Shown here in pieces: positions 9,164 to 18,156 of a stretch of DNA of 64,000 nucleotides. The translations under genes were made by a program, and so were the position numbers. Within the stretch, counting starts at the first letter, position 1. Each line of letters starts with the position of its first letter. The notes under the pieces were generated by a model. The model was not told the DNA's origin, did no database searches, and was given only the letters and a program-made list of their open reading frames with translations. The DNA is from Saprospiraceae bacterium (GTDB lineage: Bacteria; Bacteroidota; Bacteroidia; Chitinophagales; Saprospiraceae), in contig JAJTER010000005.1 in the NCBI GenBank assembly GCA_021299835.1, positions 1 to 64,000 on the forward strand, given 5' to 3'.

Positions 9164-10615
9164 ATGCTCTTTCTTTTTCCCTTTTTGTTTTCAATTTTAT
9201 CTATTTCTTTGACAGATATTCTCCCATTTTTCCCTGCCAAAAATACGGATAATCCCAATATTATACTCATTTATATGGATGATCTTGGATACGGTGATCT
9301 TTCATGTAATGGAGCATTGGGATATACTACGCCAGCCCTTGATAAATTAGCAGCTAAAGGTATGCGTTTTACTAATTTTTTAAGCGCTCAAGCTGTTTGC
9401 AGTGCCTCCCGTGCTGCGCTATTGACAGGATGTTACCCAAATAGGATGGGGGTTTCAGGAGCTTATTTCCCGGGTTCAAAAATTGGTCTCAGCCCTGAAG
9501 AAGTTACCATGGCAGAATTGTTAAAACAAAAGAATTATAGGACAGCTGCTGTTGGAAAATGGCATTTAGGCGATCATCCTTCCTTTATGCCTCTGAATCA
9601 AGGTTTTGATTCTTTTTTCGGGTTGCCATATTCCAATGATATGTGGCCTGTCCATTATGATGGTTCTCCCTCAACTGGCTGGAAAAAGTCAATACCAACG
9701 CTTCCATTAATCTTAAATAAAGATACTTTTGCTTTGATAAATACCTTGAAGGAACAAGGTGATTTAACAAAACAATACACTGAAAGAGCCATTTCTTTTG
9801 TGGAATCCAATAAAAAAGCTCCTTTTTTCCTTTATTTGGCTCACTCCATGCCTCACGTGCCTATCGCAGTATCCAACAGGTTCAAAAATTATACGGGGAA
9901 AGGTTTATTTGCCGATCTGATGGCCGAAATTGATTGGTCCGTAGATACCATTGTTAGTACCCTCGATAGGTTAGGGCTTTCAAAAAATACAATGATTATT
10001 TTTACCAGCGATAATGGTCCCTGGCTCAATTATGGTAATCATGCCGGAAGTGCCGGTGGATTCAGAGAGGGAAAGGGAACCACTTTCGAAGGTGGACACC
10101 GTGTGCCCGCAATTATTTGTTGGCCGTCGGTCATTCCCTCTGGTTCAATTTGTAATCAACTTACCTCTACGATAGATATTTTTCCAACCCTCGCCGAATT
10201 ATTAAATTTGCCCTTGCCAAAAGTTCAAATGGACGGCCTTTCGTTCTTACCTTTCTTAAAGGGAAAATTGAACCAGCCAATTAGGAGGGAATTTTTGTAT
10301 TATTATCGCAAAAATGCATTGGAAGCTGTCAGATATGATCACTGGAAACTGGTTTTTCAACATCCAGGAAGGACATACACTCAAAATTTACCCGGAAACG
10401 ATGGGTTTCCAAGCTCCACACCTGAAGATTTCCCTTTTCCCGTTGCACTCTATAACCTGAGTCGTGATCCCACTGAATTATATGATGTTCAGAACGCTCA
10501 TCCTGATATCATGGAAAAATTGACCCAACTCGCAAATAAAGCCAGGGCTGATCTGGGGGATGATCTTACCAGCGCTGCAGGTAGCGGACGACGACCTGTT
10601 GGCACAATACATTGA
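9164..10615 (+). CDS. Sulfatase (arylsulfatase family), exported
   Basis: Sulfatases hydrolyse sulfate esters of sugars or aromatics. After a signal peptide ('MLFLFPFLFSILSIS') comes the metal-binding 'YMDDLGYGD' motif. It is followed by the Cys-type sulfatase signature CSASR...LLTG, whose cysteine must be converted to formylglycine by a maturase not seen in this window. Later motifs GKWHLG and 'FTSDNGP' also fit. I chose the ATG at 9164 because it directly precedes the hydrophobic signal; an in-frame ATG at 9071 would add 31 residues. The true substrate is unknown. No polysaccharide utilisation genes adjoin it. Confidence 0.9.
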   Translation: MLFLFPFLFSILSISLTDILPFFPAKNTDNPNIILIYMDDLGYGDLSCNGALGYTTPALDKLAAKGMRFTNFLSAQAVCSASRAALLTGCYPNRMGVSGAYFPGSKIGLSPEEVTMAELLKQKNYRTAAVGKWHLGDHPSFMPLNQGFDSFFGLPYSNDMWPVHYDGSPSTGWKKSIPTLPLILNKDTFALINTLKEQGDLTKQYTERAISFVESNKKAPFFLYLAHSMPHVPIAVSNRFKNYTGKGLFADLMAEIDWSVDTIVSTLDRLGLSKNTMIIFTSDNGPWLNYGNHAGSAGGFREGKGTTFEGGHRVPAIICWPSVIPSGSICNQLTSTIDIFPTLAELLNLPLPKVQMDGLSFLPFLKGKLNQPIRREFLYYYRKNALEAVRYDHWKLVFQHPGRTYTQNLPGNDGFPSSTPEDFPFPVALYNLSRDPTELYDVQNAHPDIMEKLTQLANKARADLGDDLTSAAGSGRRPVGTIH

Positions 10616-10637
10616 AAACGGCCAGGTTTTTTAAAAA

Positions 10638-11174
10638 CTAAGTCTTGGGTAACTCTCCTAACCATTCGTTTGCAATTTCTTCATCGGAAAATTCAGGGAT
10701 GGCAGCATTGGGGTCAAATTTTTCCTGCGCTCCCGATTCCTCGATCTGTATTTCATCGAGTTGGGAAACTCTTCTTTGAATGTTTAGCGGAATCAGTGAT
10801 GGTGTGTTTTTAAGATATTCGTATGCCTCCATGCTCACATTGGCTTTGGCAACCAGCGTATGATGTCTTCGGGAATAAAAAGCAGCCTCCAGTTCAATTT
10901 TATTTTGATCGGCAAAAATAGCCCTTATTCCTATCACAATGGTATCTGGAAAGTTTACAGCTGTCTGATATACAATCGTTTGCTGTTTTACCCTGAAGCC
11001 AGGTTCTTCATCATTGTCTATGATGTCAAGTCCTAATCGAATGAAATATTCAACTCTGGCGACCTCAAACCAACTGAAAAAGCGCGTACTGTTTACCTGT
11101 TGAGATATATCCATGTCACTCCACTGTACTTTGATATCAACTTTTACAGCATACAGATTTAATTCTTCCAACAT
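10638..11174 (-). CDS. Acyl-CoA thioesterase-like (hotdog fold) protein
   Basis: A 178-residue protein with the 4HBT-type hotdog start: 'VQWSDMDISQQVNSTRFFSWFEVAR', where the Asp and the following aromatic helix match YbgC/FatM-like thioesterases. These cleave fatty-acyl or related CoA thioesters in the cytoplasm. The last 40 residues are acidic and unlike the core domain. It converges on the sulfatase gene (22 bp) and is divergent from parA. The substrate cannot be told from sequence. Confidence 0.8.
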   Translation of the reverse strand: MLEELNLYAVKVDIKVQWSDMDISQQVNSTRFFSWFEVARVEYFIRLGLDIIDNDEEPGFRVKQQTIVYQTAVNFPDTIVIGIRAIFADQNKIELEAAFYSRRHHTLVAKANVSMEAYEYLKNTPSLIPLNIQRRVSQLDEIQIEESGAQEKFDPNAAIPEFSDEEIANEWLGELPKT

Positions 11175-11239
11175 ACAAAAATTTATTGCATAAAAATCAA
11201 AGCTAAAAGATAAAAGTTTATTTTAACCAAAATAATTAC

Positions 11240-11247
11240 TATTTTTG
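11240..11247 (+). promoter_or_regulatory. Candidate -7 promoter element for parA
   Basis: TATTTTTG matches the Bacteroidota -7 consensus TAnnTTTG, 45 bp before the parA start codon. There is no clear TTG about 20 nt upstream (the sequence there is TTTA), so the match is partial. Confidence 0.4.
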
Positions 11248-11292
11248 TAAAATTACTGCCAGATTCATCTGATACAATCATTCTAACTAATT

Positions 11293-12048
11293 ATGGGACT
11301 AATTATTTCGCTATTAAATCATAAAGGGGGTGTTGGAAAAACGACCAGCGCAATCAATATTGGTGCTGGTTTAGTTGAATTGGGTAAGCGAGTTTGTCTT
11401 TTAGATCTGGATCCGCAGGCTAACTTAACAATTTCTCTTGGTTTACCTAGATTCCCTAACACAATTTACGAGGCCTTAAGAGGGGAAAGCCCACTGGTTC
11501 CCTATCCAGCCAAAGATAATCTGGATGTAATTATCTCTACCCTCGATCTCTCCGGAGCCGAAATGGAACTGATAAATGAGGCTGGAAGAGAATATATTCT
11601 CAAAGAATTATTAGACCAAATTAAGGATAATTATGATTTTATTATCATCGATTGTCCCCCTTCCTTGGGTTTGCTTACGCTGAACTCACTGACAAGTTCC
11701 GATTATGTCCTCATTCCACTGCAAACCGAATTTCTGGCCATGCAGGGTCTCGCTAAAATAAAACAAGTTATTCAAAAGGTTCAACTCAGGTTAAATAAAG
11801 ATTTGCAAATTGCAGGGGTTTTAGCTACTATGTATGACCAAAGAAAAGTGCTAAACAGGGACGTAGTCGATACCATCAGGAAATATTTTGGAGAATTACT
11901 GTTTGAAACCCTAATAAGGGATAACGTAGCTCTCGCAGAAGCGCCCGCTCAGCGAAAAGACATTTTTGCTTACAGTCCATCTAGCCCGGGGTCAGAAGAT
12001 TATTTATCACTTTGTAAAGAATTACTCACCAGAACAGAAGGAGCCTGA
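11293..12048 (+). CDS. parA: ParA/Soj-family partition ATPase
   Basis: A 251-residue deviant Walker-A ATPase: KGGVGKTTS at about residues 11-19, 'LDLDPQANLT' at about 38-47 and 'IIIDCPPSLG' near 117. Chromosomal Soj/ParA proteins are of this length. They segregate replication origins together with ParB and parS. The next gene downstream, 32 bp away, is not a ParB but a small protein with a possible ribbon-helix-helix end, so the pair may be a self-contained partition or positioning system. It reads outward from the AT-rich region at 8.1-8.4 kb. Confidence 0.93.
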   Translation: MGLIISLLNHKGGVGKTTSAINIGAGLVELGKRVCLLDLDPQANLTISLGLPRFPNTIYEALRGESPLVPYPAKDNLDVIISTLDLSGAEMELINEAGREYILKELLDQIKDNYDFIIIDCPPSLGLLTLNSLTSSDYVLIPLQTEFLAMQGLAKIKQVIQKVQLRLNKDLQIAGVLATMYDQRKVLNRDVVDTIRKYFGELLFETLIRDNVALAEAPAQRKDIFAYSPSSPGSEDYLSLCKELLTRTEGA

Positions 12049-12080
12049 AAAGGATTTCTGTTTTTTTGATTTAAAATGAA

Positions 12081-12617
12081 ATGAGTAAAAAAAGATTCAC
12101 ATCGGGTATGGAGGACCTCCTTCATGAAGCTAGTCAGACTAGCCCTGTTTTTCATGCTGGAAGTCCAATAAATCAGCAGCCCCTTCTTCCAATGGAAGGA
12201 AATATAAGACCTATAGAAGGGATTTCTCTGCTTGGGGAACAACCCTTAACTCCTCTCAGACGATCTCATGGTAAGAAGTTTAGTGATGATCTTCAAACGT
12301 TTCTTCAAGAGGCGTTCGATGATTCATTTGAAAAATATACCGACCCTAATTATATTCATGATGACACAAGCAATAAGAAACGAACTTTAAAACCCATGGC
12401 TGGTCTCGATGCTATCCTGAGAAGTACCGTTGATACTAAATCTATGAGGCTTGGTCCCGGTAATACCCGCAGATTAACCCTTGTTTTTGATGAGAGTAAG
12501 TTGAATAAACTCAAATCTATAGCCAGAATGGAGCGTTCTTACCTCAAAGATATTATCGATGAAATTGTCGAAGGTTTCATAAAGGAGTACGAAGTTAAAA
12601 AGGGCGTCCTGGAATAA
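12081..12617 (+). CDS. Hypothetical ParA partner with ribbon-helix-helix-like C-terminus
   Basis: I do not recognise a named family. The 178 residues start with a low-complexity, Pro/Gln-rich region (about 1-115). The end, from about 130, is one basic strand (RRLTLVF) followed by two helices ('ESKLNKLKSIARMERSYLKD', then 'IIDEIVEGFI'). That is the strand-helix-helix order of ribbon-helix-helix DNA-binding proteins. It follows parA by 32 bp and is very likely cotranscribed. A role as the DNA- or cargo-binding partner of ParA, in place of ParB, is an inference from order and shape only. Confidence 0.6.
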   Translation: MSKKRFTSGMEDLLHEASQTSPVFHAGSPINQQPLLPMEGNIRPIEGISLLGEQPLTPLRRSHGKKFSDDLQTFLQEAFDDSFEKYTDPNYIHDDTSNKKRTLKPMAGLDAILRSTVDTKSMRLGPGNTRRLTLVFDESKLNKLKSIARMERSYLKDIIDEIVEGFIKEYEVKKGVLE

Positions 12618-12679
12618 TTATTTCCTTCCCCCATCTAAACTATTTATTAATTTTTAGCCTTTTTAAGTATAAAATTAAT

Positions 12680-13102
12680 ATGTTGTACGCAAGGTTACTA
12701 CCAGTACTTTTACTTCTAATCCTTTCATGTAAAAATAATGATGTAGAGGTACTTCATAACGAAATTATGGACATTCATGATGAAGTTATGCCCAAAACAA
12801 GCGAAATTTCTTACCTCTATCTTGCATTTAGAAAAAAAGTGGCATCCGATGCAACGATTTCCACAGACCAGAAAATGGAGCTCCTCAAACAAGCAGAAGA
12901 TTTAGAGAAAGCTGAAGATGAAATGATGGTCTGGATGAATGATTATATTCCACCGCATATTATGAAGTCTTCAAAAAATAATAATCAAATAATAGATTAT
13001 CTCCAGGAACAGAAAAAAATAATATCCAATATCAAAGTGCATACCAACGCAAGCCTGGCTTTGGGTAAAAAATGGAAAGAGAAGCTCTCAGTAAATAATT
13101 AA
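12680..13102 (+). CDS. Hypothetical lipoprotein, helical
   Basis: A 140-residue protein with a lipoprotein signal: a hydrophobic N-terminus ending in LILSC (Cys at about residue 17). The mature part is strongly charged and helical ('EIMDIHDEVMPKTSEI', 'EDLEKAEDEMM'). It lacks motifs I can tie to a function. It lies 3 bp before the SCO1 gene, so the two are almost certainly cotranscribed. Similar small helical lipoproteins beside SCO1 in Bacteroidota are undescribed as far as I know. A link to copper delivery or cytochrome oxidase assembly would be inference. Confidence 0.75.
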   Translation: MLYARLLPVLLLLILSCKNNDVEVLHNEIMDIHDEVMPKTSEISYLYLAFRKKVASDATISTDQKMELLKQAEDLEKAEDEMMVWMNDYIPPHIMKSSKNNNQIIDYLQEQKKIISNIKVHTNASLALGKKWKEKLSVNN

Positions 13103-13105
13103 TAA

Positions 13106-13744
13106 ATGAATTTTACGAATATATTTTTGATGTTACTCTTCCTTCTATCCTTATCTCTCAGTTGTAATAAGGTCGAATCAGAGGTCCTTCCTATTTTAGG
13201 AAACAGAGAAACCTTAGAAGATGGTACCATAAAATATCATTCCATTCCCACCTTTTCATTTATCGACCAGGACAGTCTGCCTTTTACTGAAAAGTCTGTG
13301 GAGAATAAAATATATGTAGTAGATTTCTTTTTTATAAGCTGCCCAAGCATTTGTCCAATGGTTAGCCGACAAATGCTACGAGTCTATGAACAGTATTTGA
13401 AAGAAGATAAATTAATGTTCGTTTCTTTTTCTATTGATCCCAAGCGGGATACCGTGGAAAGATTAGCAAATTATGCAAGAAATCTTGGCGTAAATACCGA
13501 AAAATGGAAATTTGTAACGGGCAAAAAGGAAGCCATTTTTGATATTGCAAAAGATTATTTTAGTATCGCCATAGAGAATGAAGAGGCACCTGGTGGGTTC
13601 GACCATAGTGGGCGGCTCATATTGGTTGATGACAAAAATCATATTAGAAGTTTCTGCGACGGAACGGATCCCCTATCGGTAGATGGCTTCATTCAAGATA
13701 TTCAAAAATTATTAAAGGAAACAAAAGGAGAGGTAAAAAAGTAG
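13106..13744 (+). CDS. SCO1/SenC family protein
   Basis: SCO proteins are membrane-anchored thioredoxin-fold proteins that help insert copper into cytochrome c oxidase. The 212-residue protein has a lipoprotein signal (LSLSC, Cys about residue 20). It also has the copper-binding CPSIC motif (CxxxC, about residues 78-82) and a later His in 'FDHSGRLILVD', completing the Cys-Cys-His site. It follows the small lipoprotein gene by 3 bp. The last codons and the stop lie inside the stem of a terminator shared with the convergent prohibitin-like gene. Confidence 0.92.
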   Translation: MNFTNIFLMLLFLLSLSLSCNKVESEVLPILGNRETLEDGTIKYHSIPTFSFIDQDSLPFTEKSVENKIYVVDFFFISCPSICPMVSRQMLRVYEQYLKEDKLMFVSFSIDPKRDTVERLANYARNLGVNTEKWKFVTGKKEAIFDIAKDYFSIAIENEEAPGGFDHSGRLILVDDKNHIRSFCDGTDPLSVDGFIQDIQKLLKETKGEVKK

Positions 13745-13769
13745 ATTCATTCTACGTTTTTTACCTCTC
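13728..13769. terminator. Bidirectional terminator overlapping the SCO1 stop codon
   Basis: An 18-bp stem with one bulged base pairs 13728-13745 with 13751-13769 around a 5-nt loop. It is flanked by A-rich and T-rich tracts inside the arms. The SCO1 stop codon (13742-13744) is within the left arm. It lies between two convergent genes and can serve both. Confidence 0.8.
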
Positions 13770-13781
13770 ATTCTTATCTAT

Positions 13782-14624
13782 TTAGTTTTGGTTACCCAAA
13801 ATTAAAGGTAAACCGTCTTTGCCGCTGCCAATAATTATTATTTTAGAATTAGGGGAATTAGCCAGTTTTAAGGTAGCTTCAATACCTTTATCCTTTAATA
13901 TTTTGTCTGATAAACTCGCCGTAAGTATTTGGTTAGATTCAGCCTTCGCTTTAGCTTCAATTATTTTACGCTCAGATTCCTGCTTCTCCTGATCAAGGAT
14001 ATATTCAAATTTTAAGGATAATTGCTCAGCTTGTATTTTTTCCTCAATAGCCGTTCTAACCTTTTCAGGTAAACTGATTTCCCGGATCAATGCTGCTCGT
14101 AAAGTAACAAAGTTTTTACTAAGTGTTGATTCCAGGTCTTTTTGAATAAGCGTCTGTACTTCTTCTCGTCGGGTGGAATACAACTCCTCCGGAGTAAACC
14201 GGCCAATTATTTTTCGAACGGAACTCCTTACCTCCGGTCTGATTAAAGATTGGATGAAATCTTTGCCAAAAGTTTCGTGAAGTTCAGGGATTTTGTCAAA
14301 CGATGGGTGTGCTCTAACAGTTACGTCAACTCTAATATTTAACCCATTACTTGATAAAACATCCATCTGCTCCTCCAATTGTTGTTCTCTTACATTGTAA
14401 ATGTACATGGAATTCCATGGTGCATAGACATGAAAACCAGGACTGTAGATTTTTGTCTTTTCCAGTCCTCCCGAAAATCTTTTGAATAAAACACCTCGCT
14501 CACCTGCATCAATGGTGATGAACGTCGCATTTGAAAAAATGATGACTACAATAGCAATTAATAAGATAACCCCTAAGGTCCCAAGAAATTTGCCAGAGGG
14601 AAATCCCAAGTTTGGTTGGCTCAT
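13782..14624 (-). CDS. Prohibitin/SPFH (band 7) domain protein
   Basis: SPFH proteins form membrane-anchored rings or scaffolds that affect proteases and membrane organisation. The 280-residue protein has one N-terminal transmembrane helix (about 12-34), then the prohibitin-type 'GERGVLFKRFSGG' start of the SPFH domain and 'HVYAPW'. A charged coiled-coil follows to about residue 250. I start at the Met at 14624; the open frame reaches 14693, but the extra part is not prohibitin-like. It is a single gene convergent with SCO1 and divergent from the cytochrome c gene. Confidence 0.9.
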   Translation of the reverse strand: MSQPNLGFPSGKFLGTLGVILLIAIVVIIFSNATFITIDAGERGVLFKRFSGGLEKTKIYSPGFHVYAPWNSMYIYNVREQQLEEQMDVLSSNGLNIRVDVTVRAHPSFDKIPELHETFGKDFIQSLIRPEVRSSVRKIIGRFTPEELYSTRREEVQTLIQKDLESTLSKNFVTLRAALIREISLPEKVRTAIEEKIQAEQLSLKFEYILDQEKQESERKIIEAKAKAESNQILTASLSDKILKDKGIEATLKLANSPNSKIIIIGSGKDGLPLILGNQN

Positions 14625-14758
14625 AATATTTCGTTTTTTGATTGTTAATGTATAAAGATAAGGGATATTTAGTTCAAAATGGATGACCTTCATTCAAAGG
14701 TCAATTGTTAATGATAAATTAATGACTCGCTCAAGTTTCGTTTTTATTTTTTTTAACC

Positions 14759-14766
14759 TATTTTTG
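14759..14766 (+). promoter_or_regulatory. Candidate -7 promoter element for the cytochrome c gene
   Basis: TATTTTTG matches TAnnTTTG, 20 bp before the start codon at 14786. If used, the 5' leader would be only about 10 nt. No clear TTG is seen at the -33 position, so support is partial. Confidence 0.35.
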
Positions 14767-14785
14767 GAAACTAAAATCCAAACAC

Positions 14786-15112
14786 ATGAGAATTATTTTA
14801 ATTTTCGCTGCCTTGATTACCTCCATTCTTGTAATGGGTGCTAAAATTTCAGTCAGTGAACCAATGGCAAATACACCTTCAGCGGTGGACGGAAAAAAGA
14901 TTTATAAGCAGTATTGTGTTACCTGCCATGGTATTTATGGGGATATGGGCGCCAGTGGTGCCGCTAATCTTACTATTTCCAAACTTAAATTGAACGAAAG
15001 AATTGAAGTGATTACCAATGGCAGAAAGGCAATGGCCTCTTTTAAAGCTTTACTCGATAAAGAGAAAATTAAGGCTGTTGCTCAATATACAATGACACTC
15101 AAGCCTGAGTAA
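14786..15112 (+). CDS. Small c-type cytochrome
   Basis: A 108-residue exported protein with an N-terminal signal (about 1-20) and one heme-binding CVTCH motif (about residues 48-52). A methionine in 'RKAMASF' could be the sixth ligand (about 83). This is the size of a class I monoheme cytochrome that carries electrons in the periplasm, for example to an oxidase. SCO1, needed for oxidase copper sites, is 1 kb away on the same strand but separated by the prohibitin-like gene. The SDR gene follows 33 bp later. Confidence 0.88.
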   Translation: MRIILIFAALITSILVMGAKISVSEPMANTPSAVDGKKIYKQYCVTCHGIYGDMGASGAANLTISKLKLNERIEVITNGRKAMASFKALLDKEKIKAVAQYTMTLKPE

Positions 15113-15144
15113 TTTTCTTATAGCCTCATCATTAATTCCTCACA

Positions 15145-16176
15145 TTGGAAAATAAAAATAAACGGATTCTGATAACTGGCGGAACGGGTTTCCTCGGTTC
15201 TTATCTGTTAAGGTTTTTAATCCATCAAGGTTACACTAATATTCGGGCTATTAAAAGAAAAAATAGTTCCTTCGATTTGGTTCGCGATATAGCCGGCCAA
15301 ATCGATTGGGTAGAAGGGGAATTGACAGATTGGTTTTTTCTCTCCGATTGTTTTGAAGATATCGATTGGGTTTTTCATGTCGCCGCCCTCGTTTCATTCG
15401 ATACCAGAGATTATAAGGAAATGCAGTTGATCAATGTAAAGGTAACTGCTGACTTAGTAAACCTGTCACTTGATAATAACATTCAGAAATTTTGCTTCGT
15501 TAGTTCTATCGCCGCTTTGGGTAGGTCAAAAGTTGGGGAAACATTAGACGAAAACGCTGTTTGGAAACATAGTCCCTACAATTCCCGCTATGGTATGTCT
15601 AAATTCTTAGGCGAACAAGAAGTCTGGAGAGGTATGGCAGAGGGCTTGTCCGCAGTTATTGTAAATCCTGGTATGATCCTTGGCAGCGGTCGTTGGACGG
15701 AAGGCACTTCCCGCTTCTTTTCTCTCATTGATAGTGGATTTCCATTTATTCCCGATGGGGCAGCTACCTGGGTGGACGTAAGAGATGTGGTAAAGGCTAT
15801 GTACCATCTTATGTGTTCAGATGTCCAGTCTCAACGGTTCATTTTAGTAGCTGGCATTCAATCGTATAATGACTTTTTTACGACCGTCGCCGGTGCTTTG
15901 GAAAAAAAGATTAACTGGATTTCAATACCTTCCGGTATTCAATCGCTTATTCTTCCTTTCGCCTGGCTTATGGCCCGATTATCGGGAAAAAGACCATTTA
16001 TTACCAGAGAATCTTTGAGGCTTTCAAAAAATTCATTCTTCTACAAAACAGATAAATCATTGACCATTCCTGGGTTCAATAAGTATTTATCTGTTCATCA
16101 ATCTATCTTAGATACGGTAGGCGCTTATCAACAGCAGAAAAAAAATAACTTTTTCTGCCCATTAAATTTTCAATAA
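15145..16176 (+). CDS. NAD(P)-dependent extended SDR (dihydroflavonol reductase-like)
   Basis: A 343-residue extended short-chain dehydrogenase. The glycine-rich cofactor motif GGTGFLGS is at about residues 12-19, and the catalytic YGMSK (YxxxK) is at about 149-153, preceded by a 'VSSIAAL' serine strand. It most resembles dihydroflavonol-4-reductase-like or NDP-sugar epimerase relatives that act on aldehydes, ketones or sugar nucleotides. The start is a TTG codon at 15145, eleven codons before the glycine motif; no ATG is better placed. Substrate unknown. Confidence 0.85.
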   Translation: MENKNKRILITGGTGFLGSYLLRFLIHQGYTNIRAIKRKNSSFDLVRDIAGQIDWVEGELTDWFFLSDCFEDIDWVFHVAALVSFDTRDYKEMQLINVKVTADLVNLSLDNNIQKFCFVSSIAALGRSKVGETLDENAVWKHSPYNSRYGMSKFLGEQEVWRGMAEGLSAVIVNPGMILGSGRWTEGTSRFFSLIDSGFPFIPDGAATWVDVRDVVKAMYHLMCSDVQSQRFILVAGIQSYNDFFTTVAGALEKKINWISIPSGIQSLILPFAWLMARLSGKRPFITRESLRLSKNSFFYKTDKSLTIPGFNKYLSVHQSILDTVGAYQQQKKNNFFCPLNFQ

Positions 16177-16286
16177 ACCAACCATTCCTATTTTTTATAT
16201 CTCTTTTTTATTGTATATTCGTTTTATGTTGATAGTAATACTTTTTCATACAGTTAGTAAGTTGATAAACTAGTGAGTGTAGTCAG

Positions 16287-16318
16287 GATGATCTCTTCTT
16301 TAGGGGTCATCTTTTTTT
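16287..16318 (+). terminator. Hairpin with T-run between the SDR and SulP genes
   Basis: GATGATCTC (16287-16295) pairs with GGGGTCATC (16303-16311), using two G-T pairs, around a 7-nt loop. A run of seven T follows. It lies 110 bp after the SDR stop. The transcript tail between could be a longer 3' end or a small RNA; I see no other sign of one. Confidence 0.65.
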
Positions 16319-16410
16319 GTTTTTAATACCCTTATGTAATGGTAGTCACATTATTATTCAGTGCAATGGTCTAATATTGTATATCTTCTGCACTTGATCA
16401 ATGCATTTAT

Positions 16411-18147
16411 ATGTCTTTAAAAACATTTTTTCCCATTCTTGAATTATTGGAATCTTATTCAAAAGATGATTTTAAAAAAGATGTTTATGCTGGATTAATT
16501 GTCGGTATCATTCTTGTTCCTCAAGGGATGGCTTATGCTATGCTGGCCGGGCTGCCTCCCATTCATGGTTTATACGCAGTGACTATTCCCCTTCTCGTTT
16601 ATGCTATTTTAGGAACTTCCAGGCAATTAGCAGTAGGTCCAGTGGCTATGGATTCAATCCTTACAGCCTCAGCTATTCAGGCTTATGCCGTTTTAGGTTC
16701 CCACGCCTATGTGGAAACAGCTTTGACTCTAGCTCTACTTGTCGGAATCATTCAATTTTTAATGGGGGTTTTTAGAATGGGTTTCTTGGTTAACTTCCTG
16801 TCTCAACCTGTTATTAGCGGATTTACTTCTGCTGCTGCTTTGATCATAATGAGTTCGCAGTTAAATCATTTAACTGGTATTGATTTTACCCAAAAGGGAC
16901 ATTTTTTGGTTTCCTTTACGGAATGGTTTCATCGTTTCGGAGAGACCAATTTACCTACCTTCTTTTTGGCCATAGGTGGGGTGTTGTTGTTGATAGCTTT
17001 TAAGGAGTTTCAAATACCTATTCCTGGAGCCCTTGTTTTGTTGTTAGGGGGTATCCTTATTACAAAATGGGGAAACTTAGATGCACTGGGGGTTAAAATA
17101 TTGGGAAAAATTCCCGAAGGCTTGCCGGAACTTTATTTACCAAAATTGAATTGGATCTTGTTTCAGGACTTACTTCCTGCCAGTTTCGCCATTTCTTTGG
17201 TTGGATTTTTAGAAAGTTTTTCTATTGCTAAAACCATGCAAAGAATTCATAATAACTACAAACTGAGAGCTAATCAGGAGTTAATTGCATTGGGTACTGT
17301 AAATATGATGGCCGCTTTCGTTCGGGCATTTCCCATTACCGGCGGGTTCTCCCGCACCGCCGTAAATCATCAGGCAGGGGCAAAATCGGGTGTGGCGTCC
17401 ATCGTTTCTTCCCTATTTATCATTATTACCCTGCTCTTTTTGACACCGTATTTCTATTTTTTACCCAAGGCTATCTTAGCATCCATTATCCTTTTTGCTG
17501 TCTATACATTACTCGATGTTAAAGAACCTAAGTTTTTATGGAAAAGTAATCGACAAGATTTTTTTATGCTGCTGGCAACTTTTTTTAGTACTTTATTTTT
17601 TGGTATTATACTCGGTATTGGTATTGGCGTACTTTTATCGCTCTCCCTCATGATCTTCAGAGCTTCAAAACCTCATTTTGCTATTTTAGGCAGAGTGCCG
17701 GATTCTGATGTTTTTAGGAATGTCAATCGTTTCCAGGGATTGGAAATTATTCCTGAAATTTTAATCGTCCGCTTCGATGCCGATCTTTTCTTTGCTAATA
17801 TCTCTTTCTTCAGAGATAAATTAACAGATTGGATTCTTGAAAAAGGTCCAAAGCTTCAATGGCTTATTTTAAATATGGAAAGTGTAAATTACATTGATAG
17901 CACAGGATTGCAGCAGTTACTGGAACTGGTTAACGATTATAAAAAGAAAAATCTCTGTTTTTGCTTTACTTCAGTGAAAGGTCCCGTCAGAGATTTATTG
18001 ATAAAAGCCAACGTTGTTCCGGATATAGGTGAAAATCATTTCTTCCTTACCGTGACGGAAGCGCAAAATTATGCCCTGCAAAACTTGTCTGGCTTTGAAA
18101 TGAAAAACCCAAACACTTCATTAACTTTGCAGACTAATCATCCTTAA
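16411..18147 (+). CDS. SulP family inorganic anion transporter with STAS domain
   Basis: A 578-residue transporter: about 11-14 membrane segments (residues about 20-430) followed by a cytoplasmic STAS domain (about 455-560) with the conserved 'NYIDSTGLQQL' loop. The N-terminal 'GLIVGIILVPQGMAYAMLAGLPP' is the SulP signature. Such proteins move sulfate, bicarbonate or related anions, often with Na+ or H+. A rhodanese-domain gene starts 9 bp after it, and sulfur-transport genes lie 5.5 kb further on. Sulfate or thiosulfate is a reasonable guess, but bicarbonate cannot be excluded. Confidence 0.95.
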   Translation: MSLKTFFPILELLESYSKDDFKKDVYAGLIVGIILVPQGMAYAMLAGLPPIHGLYAVTIPLLVYAILGTSRQLAVGPVAMDSILTASAIQAYAVLGSHAYVETALTLALLVGIIQFLMGVFRMGFLVNFLSQPVISGFTSAAALIIMSSQLNHLTGIDFTQKGHFLVSFTEWFHRFGETNLPTFFLAIGGVLLLIAFKEFQIPIPGALVLLLGGILITKWGNLDALGVKILGKIPEGLPELYLPKLNWILFQDLLPASFAISLVGFLESFSIAKTMQRIHNNYKLRANQELIALGTVNMMAAFVRAFPITGGFSRTAVNHQAGAKSGVASIVSSLFIIITLLFLTPYFYFLPKAILASIILFAVYTLLDVKEPKFLWKSNRQDFFMLLATFFSTLFFGIILGIGIGVLLSLSLMIFRASKPHFAILGRVPDSDVFRNVNRFQGLEIIPEILIVRFDADLFFANISFFRDKLTDWILEKGPKLQWLILNMESVNYIDSTGLQQLLELVNDYKKKNLCFCFTSVKGPVRDLLIKANVVPDIGENHFFLTVTEAQNYALQNLSGFEMKNPNTSLTLQTNHP

Positions 18148-18156
18148 TTTTTTTCA

